A model generated the notes under the pieces. It saw only the letters and a list, made by a program, of their open reading frames with translations. It was not told where the DNA came from and searched no databases. A program made the translations under genes and the position numbers. Shown here piece by piece: positions 17,834 through 26,883 of a stretch of DNA of 64,000 nucleotides. Origin of the DNA: Selenomonas sp. AE3005 (GTDB taxonomy: Bacteria; Bacillota; Negativicutes; Selenomonadales; Selenomonadaceae). Each line of letters begins with the position of its first letter. The first letter of the stretch is position 1. The DNA lies in contig NZ_JMME01000007.1 of NCBI RefSeq assembly GCF_000686945.1, positions 1 to 64,000 on the forward strand, in the 5' to 3' direction.

Positions 17834-19435
17834 CTATGCGCCCTTATGAATATCCCAAATGATTCTCAGGCTAAGTATAAATGCAATCAGATAACCTAAA
17901 AAACCCAACAATGGTATTTCCATTATCTTAGGTGTCATTTGCGTGGTACAAATCGTACTGGAACCTAAAAGCAACGCCGCCACCAATAATGCCAGAATGA
18001 GTTTATTTATCATGCGGTCAAGGTGCCGCAATGGTTCCTCGGAACCTGTTACATCCAGATTTACCTTGGTCTGGCCGCTCATGGTCATTTTAAGAATATC
18101 CGAAATCTGTTCCGGCAGCTGGGCGGACTTGCGCAGCAGCATCATGCCCTCCTGCTTGGCCTTTTCGATTTCGTCTTTCCAGTCAAAATTCTTTTTGTAG
18201 TCGACTGCCAGACTGCGGGCAAATATCTCCACAAAGCTGACCTTGGGGCAGCACATACGCATAACACCTTCGACCGTCAGCACGCCCCGGGCAAACATGG
18301 AGAGCCCCTGCGGACAGACGATGTGATGGACGCGCATCAGGTTCATGATTTGTCTGGTCAGTACCCCCATCTGTAACTCACTGAAATCCAGCGAGCTGTA
18401 CTGCGCCAGCATGGCGTCAATATCCTGATACAGGGCGGTATGATTGACTCGGCCCTTCACCATGCCCAAAGCCAGCACCGCAGCTTTCATCTCAAACGTA
18501 TCATGATGGGCCAGCGAATAAACAGCCTTGCGGATAGCTGCCCGGTCACGGCCGGACAGGCGTCCCATCATGCCGAGATCGAGCCAGACAATCCGCCCAT
18601 TGCGTATCCAGATATTGCCGGGATGGGGGTCCGCATGGAAGTAACCATCTTCGATAATCTGCCGCACATAGTTTTCACCCAGCCGGCGGCCTAAGGTATT
18701 GATATCATAGCCGCGTTCTTTGAGCTTGGCAAAATCATCTATGCGGATACCGTCAACATATTCCATAACCAGAATATGTTGCATGGACAGATTGCGAAAT
18801 ACCTTGGGGCAGGTCACATAGTCCACATCACGGTTTAAATGCGCAAATTCTTCAATGTGGTCAGCCTCCATCAGGAAATCCATTTCCTGTTTGGCGATGG
18901 TCCACATTTCATCCAATACCATATTGAAGTCCACCACGTCCTGCGAACGGCTCACGACCTTTATCAGGGTAGCCGCCCGTTTCAGCAGGACGATGTCCTT
19001 GCTCATTATCTCATAGATACCCGGGCGCTGTACCTTCACCACCACTTTTTCCCCGGTGGTGAGTACAGCCCGGTGTACCTGAGCAATGCTGGCCGAGCCG
19101 ATGGCCTCCTCATCAATATAGGAAAACACCTGATTCCAGCGGCGGTTGTACTCCCGTTCTATGACCTCGACAATGGTCGCAAAGGGCATAGGCCGGGCCT
19201 CGGACTGAAGTTTCATCAGTTCATCGCAATACTCCGGCGGCAGAAAGTCCGGGCGCATACTCATTATCTGCCCCAGTTTCACAAAAGTAGGCCCCAGGTC
19301 CTCCAATATATGCCGGAGTTTTTCCGGGGTCATACCTTTGACTACTTCCTGCTTACGCAGAACCGCCACCATTTCTTTGAGGCGTTCCGTGGTACCTGCA
19401 TCTTCACTTTTCGCTTTAAACAAATTTCCCAGCAT
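17834..19435 (-). CDS. ABC1/UbiB (AarF) family atypical kinase
   Basis: 533 residues. Signatures are the family KxGQ motif (KLGQIMSMRPD), the Ala-rich P-loop substitute GSASIAQVHRA, the catalytic-loop HADPHPGN and the metal-binding DLGMMG. Two C-terminal membrane helices anchor it. UbiB-family proteins support ubiquinone or isoprenoid-quinone metabolism in other bacteria; in this organism the substrate is unknown. GGAGCC precedes the ATG. It shares a unit with aroH. Confidence 0.9.
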   Translation of the reverse strand: MLGNLFKAKSEDAGTTERLKEMVAVLRKQEVVKGMTPEKLRHILEDLGPTFVKLGQIMSMRPDFLPPEYCDELMKLQSEARPMPFATIVEVIEREYNRRWNQVFSYIDEEAIGSASIAQVHRAVLTTGEKVVVKVQRPGIYEIMSKDIVLLKRAATLIKVVSRSQDVVDFNMVLDEMWTIAKQEMDFLMEADHIEEFAHLNRDVDYVTCPKVFRNLSMQHILVMEYVDGIRIDDFAKLKERGYDINTLGRRLGENYVRQIIEDGYFHADPHPGNIWIRNGRIVWLDLGMMGRLSGRDRAAIRKAVYSLAHHDTFEMKAAVLALGMVKGRVNHTALYQDIDAMLAQYSSLDFSELQMGVLTRQIMNLMRVHHIVCPQGLSMFARGVLTVEGVMRMCCPKVSFVEIFARSLAVDYKKNFDWKDEIEKAKQEGMMLLRKSAQLPEQISDILKMTMSGQTKVNLDVTGSEEPLRHLDRMINKLILALLVAALLLGSSTICTTQMTPKIMEIPLLGFLGYLIAFILSLRIIWDIHKGA

Positions 19436-19479
19436 AGCACTGGCTCCTTTGGTTTAAGTAAAATATCAGATTAACGGTC

Positions 19480-21102
19480 TTATTTCTTGCTGTATTTTTC
19501 CGCCAGCTGCTGCTTGACAGTTTCGTTAGCCAGGAAGTCATCGTAAGTCGTTACACGGTCCACGACACCGTCCGGCGTAATGTCGATAATGCGGTTGGCG
19601 ATAGTCTGGACAAACTCATGGTCATGGGACACGAAAAGTGCCGTGCCGCCGAAGGCAATGAGGCCGTTATTGAGTGCCGTGATGGATTCCAGGTCCAGAT
19701 GGTTGGTGGGTTCGTCCATCAGGAGGACGTTGGCCCCGGAGAGCATCATCTTGGACAACATGCAGCGCACGCGTTCACCACCGGAGAGCACGGAGGCCTT
19801 TTTAAGGCTTTCCTCGCCGGAGAACAGCATGCGGCCTAAGAAACCACGCACAAAGGTTTCGTCCGGGTCCTTGGAATACTGGCGGAGCCAGTCCACAAGC
19901 GACAGGGATACACCGTCAAAATAAGCGGAGTTATCGGCCGGCAGATAGGCCTGCGTAGTCGTTACGCCCCACTTGAAAGTACCTTCGTCCGGTTCTTCCT
20001 CGCCCATGAGAATCTTAAACAGCATGGTTTTACCAATGCTGTTGGGGCCGACAAAGGCCACCTTATCACCGCGTTTCAGCGTGAAACTAACATTCTTCAG
20101 CACCTGCTCGCCATCGACGGTCTTGGAAATGCCGTCCACCTGCAGGAGCTGGTCACCAGCCTCACGGTCCGGCGTAAAGGCAATGTAAGGATAACGGCGC
20201 GAAGACGGCTTGATATCCTCCACCTTGATTTTATCGAGCAGCTTTTTACGGCTGGTAGCCTGCTTGGATTTAGCGGCATTAGCGGCAAAACGCGCGATAA
20301 AGTTCTGCAGTTCCTTGATTTTTTCCTCGGCTTTCTTATTCTGCTCCTTCTGCAGCTGCAGAGCCAGCTGGCTGGACTGATACCAGAAGTCATAGTTGCC
20401 GGCATAGAGCTGAATGGCGCCGAAGTCCACATCACAGATATAAGTGCAGACCTGGTTGAGGAAATGACGGTCATGGGATACGACGATTACCGTGTTTTCA
20501 AAACCAGCCAGGAAGTCCTCGAGCCAGTTGATGGACTCCACGTCCAAATGGTTGGTCGGCTCGTCCAGCAGCAGAATGTCCGGGTTGCCAAAGAGAGCCT
20601 GTGCCAGCAGGACACGGACTTTTTCCTTGGCCGTAAGGTCTGCCATCTTCATGGTGTGCTCTTCTTCCGGAATGCCCAGGCCATTGAGCAGGCGGGCGGC
20701 CTCAGACTCAGCGTCCCAGCCGTTGAGTTCCGCAAATTCAGCCTCGAGCTCTGACGCCTTCATGCCATCTTCCTCGGAAAAATCCGGCTTGGCATAGAGA
20801 GCATCTTTTTCGTCCATAATCTCTACCAGGCGCTTATGTCCCATGATGACCGTACGCAGTACCTCATAATCATCATAGGCATAATGGTCCTGCTGCAGAA
20901 CTGCCAGACGCTCGCCCGGGGTAATTTCAATATTGCCCCCGGTGGGTTCAATTTCCCCGGACAACAGTTTCAAAAAGGTCGACTTGCCGGCACCATTAGC
21001 GCCGATAATGCCATAACAGTTGCCCGGCGTAAACTTCAGGTTTACGTCCTTATACAGGACACGCTTACCAAACTGCAGACTTACATTGTTTGTAGTAATC
21101 AT
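19480..21102 (-). CDS. ABC-F ATPase, YbiT/YkpA type
   Basis: 540 residues with two ABC ATPase domains and no membrane segment. Walker A motifs are GANGAGKST and GPNSIGKTM; the second is atypical (N-S-I for G-S-G). The first signature is the degenerate LTAKEKVRVLLAQ, typical of the YbiT/YkpA branch, and the second is LSGGERVR. Linker residues near 245-320 are charged and helical, as in ribosome-bound ABC-F factors. It probably acts on the ribosome E site; antibiotic protection cannot be inferred. The ribosome site is weak. Confidence 0.9.
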   Translation of the reverse strand: MITTNNVSLQFGKRVLYKDVNLKFTPGNCYGIIGANGAGKSTFLKLLSGEIEPTGGNIEITPGERLAVLQQDHYAYDDYEVLRTVIMGHKRLVEIMDEKDALYAKPDFSEEDGMKASELEAEFAELNGWDAESEAARLLNGLGIPEEEHTMKMADLTAKEKVRVLLAQALFGNPDILLLDEPTNHLDVESINWLEDFLAGFENTVIVVSHDRHFLNQVCTYICDVDFGAIQLYAGNYDFWYQSSQLALQLQKEQNKKAEEKIKELQNFIARFAANAAKSKQATSRKKLLDKIKVEDIKPSSRRYPYIAFTPDREAGDQLLQVDGISKTVDGEQVLKNVSFTLKRGDKVAFVGPNSIGKTMLFKILMGEEEPDEGTFKWGVTTTQAYLPADNSAYFDGVSLSLVDWLRQYSKDPDETFVRGFLGRMLFSGEESLKKASVLSGGERVRCMLSKMMLSGANVLLMDEPTNHLDLESITALNNGLIAFGGTALFVSHDHEFVQTIANRIIDITPDGVVDRVTTYDDFLANETVKQQLAEKYSKK

Positions 21103-21133
21103 AGATTAAATAAAATCCTCTCTTTATATAAAA

Positions 21134-21916
21134 TTACTTAGATAACATTTCCCGGAACATGCTCATAATGCTCTGGCCATACGTATAGCCTGGCACAGCC
21201 CAGCGGCCATTTAAATCCTGCCAGCTGGAAAGCGTCCGCGCCCCATAGGTGCTGCGCACCAGCGCATAACGGGGGTCAACCACCGGTTCCGACGGGCGGC
21301 GGGTAGATACATACGCCAGCAAATGCTGAATCTGCGCTCTTACGCCCATCTGCGGACTGGAAAAATACGCCCCTTTAACATCTGCACTGGTAGTCCCCAG
21401 GCCACAATAATTGTTCTGGTCAGGTGTCACCGTGCCGCCATAACGGAAAAAGCCCGTTTCCTTCAAAGCCTGCGCAAAAGCCACATCCGGACGAATCCCC
21501 TCACGGGCGCCCTCTTCGTAGTAATAGGCCACCAGTTCTTTCGGAGACACAGCGATATTCGGGCTGGGGTTGACGCTCAGCAGATATCTGACGCACTGCT
21601 CCTGACTGGCCAGTGCCGTCCCTATAATCGAATCATCAAAGGCTGACACCGTAGTCGGTACCTTGACATTCTCAATCTTTTTTTCCTCAACCGGCGGATG
21701 CAGAATAGCATCAATGCGAGACTCCAGACTCTTCTGCGCAGTACCGCGCTCCACCACCTTGGTGCTGCTGCCGATTTTCAGCCGCTGACTGTTATCCACT
21801 TTTGTTTCCAACTCAGGACTGGTTCCCAAATGACGGGCCTCTGCCCCGGGAACACCGGCAATACAGCTGACCAAAAGACCAGCCGCCATAACTTTCGCAC
21901 AACACTTAAACAACAC
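21134..21916 (-). CDS. Secreted glucosaminidase-domain protein
   Basis: 260 residues. A signal peptide ends near GVPGAEA, then a ~75-residue low-complexity linker leads to a glucosaminidase (lysozyme-like) domain. The catalytic Glu lies in AFAQALKETGFFRYGG, followed by NNYCGLG and the characteristic ARTLSSWQDLNGRWAVPG. Such enzymes cut the peptidoglycan glycan strand. The start is GTG at 21916 with AAGGAG 10 nt upstream. It probably works at the cell wall or in the periplasm. Confidence 0.85.
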   Translation of the reverse strand: MLFKCCAKVMAAGLLVSCIAGVPGAEARHLGTSPELETKVDNSQRLKIGSSTKVVERGTAQKSLESRIDAILHPPVEEKKIENVKVPTTVSAFDDSIIGTALASQEQCVRYLLSVNPSPNIAVSPKELVAYYYEEGAREGIRPDVAFAQALKETGFFRYGGTVTPDQNNYCGLGTTSADVKGAYFSSPQMGVRAQIQHLLAYVSTRRPSEPVVDPRYALVRSTYGARTLSSWQDLNGRWAVPGYTYGQSIMSMFREMLSK

Positions 21917-21972
21917 GAAATGAACACTCCTTGCACTTACACACCATTAACTTACAACTTTATCCCACACAT

Positions 21973-23238
21973 TCAAATGAACATGCTATAAGCAAAATAA
22001 AAAGCAAATAAGGCTCCCCCTGCCACCATGCAACGGGAAATATCTCTTGCCCTGCCGGCAAAAACCATGAAGATAATATATCCCCAGGCTGCGGCACCTA
22101 AGGCCGTGGCAAAATTATGCGCCAGCGGCAGCAGCAAAGTCATGACCGTAATGCTCATCAGCTCCGCCCGGCGCGTATTCTCATCAGCCGCCAGGGGAAT
22201 CTCCCTGCTCAGACGCAGAATGAGCAAAAAACCACTGCCCACCAAAACGGGCACCGTCATTGCCGGAAAATCAGCCCAGGCGGCCGCCAGCGGTTCCATA
22301 AACAAAGCCAATAGCAGAACGGCTGCTGCGCCGCCGGTAACATACCTGCCGGCTGCGCCATGTGAGGCTGCGCTTGTCGGGGCTACGGCCAGCGGCGTTG
22401 TTCCCAGCAACGCTCCGATAAGCCCCAAAGCACTTAACGTGCCTGCGCCCTGGCACTGCTGCTGCCGGCCGGCCGCCGGGGCAAATGCCATAATGCTGCT
22501 GGCATTGATAGTCCCCAGGCACACGGGCAGGCACAGGCTGGTCAGCCCAAACAGCCATAACTCTTTATCTGTACCGGCAGCTCCTGTAAGCTGCCCCACG
22601 GACGTATCAAGCCCCTCCGGCAGAAAAAACGGCGCTGCCGGTATCACCCAAAAACCTTCGAGCAAGGTGGCCGCCAACGTAAAGGCCATGCCGTAAAACA
22701 GCGCCAACCTGCACCGGCAGGCCGCCAGTGCCAGGGTGAGGATAATCCCCACCAGGCTCCAATAAGCCAAGGGGTCATAAAAGCCCCCAACCATGGTTAC
22801 GCTCCAGGGCGAAGTGACGATAATCCGTCCCAGATTAAGCCCCTGCACAATCAGATACACGGCCACTGCCAGGCATATCCCCCAGCATAAAGCCGGCGGA
22901 AAAAAATTCTGCCGGTGCCTTGACGCCCACAGCCAAAATCCTGTTCCGAGCACGGAGCCGGCAGCACTTATGCCTAAAATCTGCTGCCACCCCAGACCGT
23001 TGCTGATAGCAATAATAAATACCAGATAAGCGGTAACCGCCACCGAAGGCATAACCACCAGGGACAAGCCCTGACGGCTGAGCAGCAAGGTTCCCAGCAG
23101 GGACATAATAGCACCTGCCGTATAGGCAGCGGCAAAATTTGCCCCGGCCCAGGAAAGCATCGTAGCTGTTACCACCAATGCCCCCACAGCAGTTAAGGCC
23201 ATTGCCGCACCTGTGAAAATATCCTTTGCCACACCCAT
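21973..23238 (-). CDS. NCS2-family nucleobase permease
   Basis: 421 residues and about 12 hydrophobic segments. The motif LLGTTPLAVAPTSAASHGAAGRY resembles the AzgA/UraA substrate-site helix (usually S-P-x-T-x-x-x-E-S/A), but the usual acidic residue is absent. Substrate, perhaps a purine or pyrimidine, cannot be named. The start at 23238 has AAGGGTGA 7-10 nt upstream; a longer frame exists but covers the promoter. It is followed by the glucosaminidase. Confidence 0.75.
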   Translation of the reverse strand: MGVAKDIFTGAAMALTAVGALVVTATMLSWAGANFAAAYTAGAIMSLLGTLLLSRQGLSLVVMPSVAVTAYLVFIIAISNGLGWQQILGISAAGSVLGTGFWLWASRHRQNFFPPALCWGICLAVAVYLIVQGLNLGRIIVTSPWSVTMVGGFYDPLAYWSLVGIILTLALAACRCRLALFYGMAFTLAATLLEGFWVIPAAPFFLPEGLDTSVGQLTGAAGTDKELWLFGLTSLCLPVCLGTINASSIMAFAPAAGRQQQCQGAGTLSALGLIGALLGTTPLAVAPTSAASHGAAGRYVTGGAAAVLLLALFMEPLAAAWADFPAMTVPVLVGSGFLLILRLSREIPLAADENTRRAELMSITVMTLLLPLAHNFATALGAAAWGYIIFMVFAGRARDISRCMVAGGALFAFYFAYSMFI

Positions 23239-23272
23239 TAACGGTTCACCCTTCACATAGTATATCGATTCT

Positions 23273-23302
23273 ATTTTACCACAGGAAATAAAAAATTGAC
23301 AG
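23273..23302 (-). promoter_or_regulatory. Promoter of the NCS2 permease gene
   Basis: An extended -10 TGGTAAAAT (-10 hexamer TAAAAT, 23273-23278) is preceded by CTGTCA (23297-23302) at 18 nt on the minus strand. Confidence 0.55.
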
Positions 23303-23340
23303 TTTCTCACAGTCTTTTTCATAAATTATGCCATTTTACA

Positions 23341-23348
23341 TGGTATAA
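23341..23348 (+). promoter_or_regulatory. Extended -10 promoter of the TVP38-family gene
   Basis: TGGTATAAT gives a perfect TATAAT (23343-23348) with the TGn extension. No good -35 is seen. It lies 39 nt before the TTG start, divergent from the NCS2 promoter. Confidence 0.6.
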
Positions 23349-23386
23349 TAAAAATCATTAAAAACCATGTTCAAGGAGGAATTGCT

Positions 23387-24091
23387 TTGCCTGCTATCAA
23401 GTCTTTGCGGACGGTGAAACTCGGAGCCCTGGCGGCCATCGTCCTGCTCTTTGTCATAATACATCTGATAAATCCGGCCTTTCTGCCTCATATCTGTGGC
23501 CTGCTGGCCCGGGGGGATATTCAGGAAACAGCTGGTTATATTGCAAGTTTTGGTTCGGGGGCAATTATTTTCAGCTTTCTGCTGACACTCTTTGTCAACG
23601 CTTTAGGTTTCCCACCGGCAATTATCTTCTCTACTGCCAACACCTTGATATTCGGCATCTTCTGGGGGATTGTCCTCTCCGTCGTTGCAGAAACCATCGG
23701 TGTGGCCTTCAGCTTTATCCTGTTGCGTTTCTTTTTCCGCGACGCCGCAGAAAAAATCATCAGCCGCAACAAAACCTTATCCAATCTGGACAGGTACAGT
23801 GGCAGCCGCGGCTTTGTAGTTATGCTGATTGCCCGCATGGTGCCATACATTCCCTCCGTGCTGCTCAATGCTATCGGTGCCTTGTCCGCTATGAAATTCC
23901 GCGACTATGTCATCGCCTCCCTGGTGGGCAAATTCCCCTCTACGGGCATAGAGGCCATTATCGGCCACGACGCCATCACCCATCAGGAGGACCCGACACG
24001 CATGATTGTCGTTATTATTCTCGCTGTTATCCTCATTGCCGGTGCCTGGCTCTATGAACGCCACGAACAACGAAAACTGGCAGAAAAATAG
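23387..24091 (+). CDS. TVP38/TMEM64 (DedA-like) membrane protein
   Basis: 234 residues with five to six membrane helices. The VTT-domain signatures are present: FPPAIIFSTANTLIFG, the RxGSRG-like segment YSGSRGFVVMLIARMVPYIPS, and GKFPSTGIEAIIGHD. Family members act as lipid scramblases or transporters in other organisms; the cargo here is unknown. The start is TTG at 23387 after AAGGAGG. It is followed by the metallophosphoesterase after 13 nt. Confidence 0.87.
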   Translation: MPAIKSLRTVKLGALAAIVLLFVIIHLINPAFLPHICGLLARGDIQETAGYIASFGSGAIIFSFLLTLFVNALGFPPAIIFSTANTLIFGIFWGIVLSVVAETIGVAFSFILLRFFFRDAAEKIISRNKTLSNLDRYSGSRGFVVMLIARMVPYIPSVLLNAIGALSAMKFRDYVIASLVGKFPSTGIEAIIGHDAITHQEDPTRMIVVIILAVILIAGAWLYERHEQRKLAEK

Positions 24092-24104
24092 GACGTGATT
24101 CGTT

Positions 24105-25352
24105 ATGGTACTTTCCCGCCGCAAATTTCTTACACTTGTCAGCCAGACAGCAGTTATGCTGGGGCTCAGCAGTCTGTTCCCCAAACTGGCCGCAGCCGGC
24201 ACGCCGCCCATCGAGGCCCTGCGCCAGCTGATAACCAGCGACCCCCGGACTTCCCGGACCATTATGTGGCAAAGCAGGGTGCCGCTGGAGGACTGCCAGC
24301 TGCAATATCGTGACAGTCAGGGCACACTGCAGCACAAGCCGGCTATCATCAACAGCCTGCAGGAGGACCGGGTAACTAATTACTACTACACCGTCTATCT
24401 GAAAGACCTCACTCCCGGCACCACCTACAGCTACCGTATCTGGCAGGGCAACGACGTGTCCGGCTGGCAGGAATTTACCACACCGCCGGCAGACATAAAC
24501 GAATTCAGCGCCCTGATTTTCTGCGACTCCCAATGCGGGCGCACCTATGCAAGCTGGGGCGATAACTTCCGCACCGTTTGGCAGCGCCATCCGGAGGCAC
24601 AGTTCTTTGCCATCAACGGCGATATAGTCGACAACGGTCAACAGGAATGGCACTGGCATAATTTCTTCGCCGCTGTCGAAGGCGACCTGCCGGCGCACCT
24701 CTTTGTGCCGGTGATGGGCAACCATGAGTGCTATAGCCTAATCTGGCGTCCCTGCCGCCCACGCCGCTATGAACTAAGCTACAATCTGCCGCCCAACGGC
24801 AATCCGGCGCTGCAGAATTATTACTACTCCTACGATTACGGCCCTGTCCACTTTATCGTTCTCAACACGCAAATGCTGGAACTGGCCGGCATTTTCCCTG
24901 ACCTGCTCGTCCAGCAAAAGGCCTGGCTGCGTCAGGACGTAAAACAGCACCGTAATAAATGGCAGGTCGTCCTCATGCATAAAGATATCCTGGCCTATGA
25001 CGAATTTCAGGTAAACAGCAAAACGCTGATGGGTATCAGTGATGTGGGCTATGCCTTTATGCCGCTCTTTGAAGAACTGGGCATTGACCTGGTGCTCACC
25101 GGCCACATGCACACCTATCGCAACCGCGGCCATATATTTAAATATGCGCCAGCCTCCCAGGGACCGGTATACCTGATGAGCGGCCCCATCGGCAACCAGC
25201 AGTACAAGGTTCCGGAAGATAAACGCTTTGACAAGTCAGCTATCTATCAGCCGACACCGCCTAATTACCTCCTGCTCGAGGCCAGTCAGGAGCGGCTCAC
25301 CGTCACCTGTCTTACGGCAGCTGGCGACCTCGTAGAAAAAATTGAAATATAA
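24105..25352 (+). CDS. Tat-exported metallophosphoesterase (purple acid phosphatase-like)
   Basis: 415 residues. The N-terminus has a twin-arginine signal (SRRKFLTLV then a hydrophobic core ending LAAAG). It is followed by a fibronectin-like purple acid phosphatase N-terminal domain (about residues 45-130), then a calcineurin-like catalytic domain with INGDIVDNG, MGNHE, LMHKD and TGHMHTYRNRG metal-binding blocks. Tat export implies folding with metal in the cytoplasm before export. Its last codons and stop lie at the border of the repeat at 25347. It is probably co-transcribed with the TVP38 gene. Confidence 0.88.
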   Translation: MVLSRRKFLTLVSQTAVMLGLSSLFPKLAAAGTPPIEALRQLITSDPRTSRTIMWQSRVPLEDCQLQYRDSQGTLQHKPAIINSLQEDRVTNYYYTVYLKDLTPGTTYSYRIWQGNDVSGWQEFTTPPADINEFSALIFCDSQCGRTYASWGDNFRTVWQRHPEAQFFAINGDIVDNGQQEWHWHNFFAAVEGDLPAHLFVPVMGNHECYSLIWRPCRPRRYELSYNLPPNGNPALQNYYYSYDYGPVHFIVLNTQMLELAGIFPDLLVQQKAWLRQDVKQHRNKWQVVLMHKDILAYDEFQVNSKTLMGISDVGYAFMPLFEELGIDLVLTGHMHTYRNRGHIFKYAPASQGPVYLMSGPIGNQQYKVPEDKRFDKSAIYQPTPPNYLLLEASQERLTVTCLTAAGDLVEKIEI

Positions 25353-25466
25353 CGAGGCAAGAAAATGTCCCCCACCTCAGCAGGTGGGGGCACGAATACC
25401 AAAACAGGCGGCGAGCATATCTCCCCCCTCGTTGCGAAGCGAAGCTAGTCCTTTAGGGAAACGCCA
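25347..25466. repeat. Hairpin-bearing dispersed repeat, right copy
   Basis: This is the inverted partner of 1-100. It contains CCCCCACCTCAGCAGGTGGGGG and, unlike the left copy, a 24-nt insertion (CGAAGCGAAGCTAG...) after CCTCGTTG. It starts inside the last codons and stop of the metallophosphoesterase gene. No transposase is nearby. The following bases up to 25520 hold nothing I recognise. Confidence 0.78.
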
Positions 25467-25523
25467 AGAGGAAGTTTTGCCTATGGCAAAACTGGAACAA
25501 CGGCGTTATAAGCAAAAAAATTT

Positions 25524-25565
25524 AGCGCATTACTATTGCAATATTACATAGTAATGCGCTATACT
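25524..25565 (+). promoter_or_regulatory. dapL promoter overlapping a 13-bp palindrome (operator candidate)
   Basis: Arms 25524-25536 and 25548-25560 are perfectly complementary with an 11-nt loop. TTGCAA (25536-25541) and TATACT (25560-25565), spaced 18 nt, give a promoter running through the palindrome. A repressor on this dyad would block transcription. It lies about 45 nt upstream of the dapL start. Confidence 0.55.
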
Positions 25566-25610
25566 ATATCCCAAAGTTATATTGAGAATTGTTCTACTGG
25601 AGGTATCAAC

Positions 25611-26846
25611 ATGGCCACAATCAATGACAATTATCTGAAACTCCCCGGCAGTTATCTGTTCGCGGAAATCGCGCGCCGGGTAGCAGCTTTTAAAGAGGCA
25701 CATCCCGAGGCTGACATCATACGCCTGGGTATCGGTGACGTAACCCAGCCCCTGCCAGCCGCCTGTATTGAGGCCATGCACAAAGCCGTCGATGAACTGT
25801 CCCGGCAGGAAACCTTCCGCGGTTACGGTCCGGAGCAGGGCTACAGCTTTTTGATTGAGGCCATCATTGAACATAATTATCGTCAGCGCGGCATCGATAT
25901 CGCCAGCGACGAAATCTTTGTCAGCGACGGCTCCAAGAGCGACTGCGGCAACATTCAGGAAATCTTCGGCACGGACAACCGGGTTGCCATCACTGACCCT
26001 GTTTATCCCGTGTACCTCGATACCAATGTTATGGCCGGCCGCACCGGCACTATCGGCGAGGACGGCCATTTCCAGGGAGTGACCTACCTGCCCTGCGACG
26101 CCAGCAATAATTTTGCCCCGGCCCTGCCGCAGGAAAAGGTCGATATGATTTATCTCTGCTGCCCCAACAATCCCACCGGCACCACCCTTTCCCGGGCTGA
26201 GCTGAAAAAATGGGTGGATTACGCACGTGAAAACGAGGCCGTTATCCTCTTTGACGCCGCCTATGCTGCCTACATCACCGAAGATGATGTTCCCCGTTCC
26301 ATTTACGAAATCGAGGGTGCTAAGGACGTGGCCATTGAGTTCCGTTCCTTCTCCAAGACCGCCGGCTTTACCGGCACGCGCTGCGGCTACACCGTCATTC
26401 CGAAATCTGTCAAAGGCAAGGCTGCTGACGGCTCACTGGTCGAGTTTAATAAACTTTGGAACCGCCGCCACACTACCAAATTCAACGGCACGGCCTATAT
26501 CGTACAGCGCGGTGCAGCTGCCATCTACACGGCAGAAGGCCAGCAGCAGGTCAAGGAAACCATCGCCTATTACATGGAAAATGCCCGCATCATCCGTGAA
26601 GGACTGCAGGCTGCCGGCATTACGGCTTACGGCGGTGTCAACGCGCCCTATATCTGGCTCCAAACGCCTGACAATATGCCGTCCTGGGATTTCTTCGACA
26701 AACTGCTGACAGAAGTCAACATTGTGGGCACTCCGGGTGCCGGCTTTGGCCCCTGCGGCGAAGGCTACTTCCGTCTCACTGCCTTTGGCGACCGGGAAAA
26801 TACCCTCCGCGCTGTGGAGCGCATAAAAAACAAGCTGCACATTTAA
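25611..26846 (+). CDS. dapL: LL-diaminopimelate aminotransferase
   Basis: 411 residues, full length for the DapL family of fold-type I aminotransferases. GIGDVTQPL near the N-terminus, CPNNPTGT, and the pyridoxal-phosphate lysine in [15 protein letters not shown] are all present, as is the C-terminal [13 protein letters not shown]. It converts tetrahydrodipicolinate to LL-diaminopimelate in one step for lysine and wall synthesis. The ATG at 25611 has CTGGAGG 8 nt before it. A regulatory palindrome precedes it. Confidence 0.95.
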   Translation: MATINDNYLKLPGSYLFAEIARRVAAFKEAHPEADIIRLGIGDVTQPLPAACIEAMHKAVDELSRQETFRGYGPEQGYSFLIEAIIEHNYRQRGIDIASDEIFVSDGSKSDCGNIQEIFGTDNRVAITDPVYPVYLDTNVMAGRTGTIGEDGHFQGVTYLPCDASNNFAPALPQEKVDMIYLCCPNNPTGTTLSRAELKKWVDYARENEAVILFDAAYAAYITEDDVPRSIYEIEGAKDVAIEFRSFSKTAGFTGTRCGYTVIPKSVKGKAADGSLVEFNKLWNRRHTTKFNGTAYIVQRGAAAIYTAEGQQQVKETIAYYMENARIIREGLQAAGITAYGGVNAPYIWLQTPDNMPSWDFFDKLLTEVNIVGTPGAGFGPCGEGYFRLTAFGDRENTLRAVERIKNKLHI

Positions 26847-26883
26847 GGCAGCCTGTATTTTGCTGACTAATAATCCGCCGTTA

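Noticed and set aside
25342-25551. 70-codon plus-strand frame through the repeat
   Set aside because: It is mostly repeat sequence overlapping the phosphatase stop and the dapL promoter; no ribosome site.
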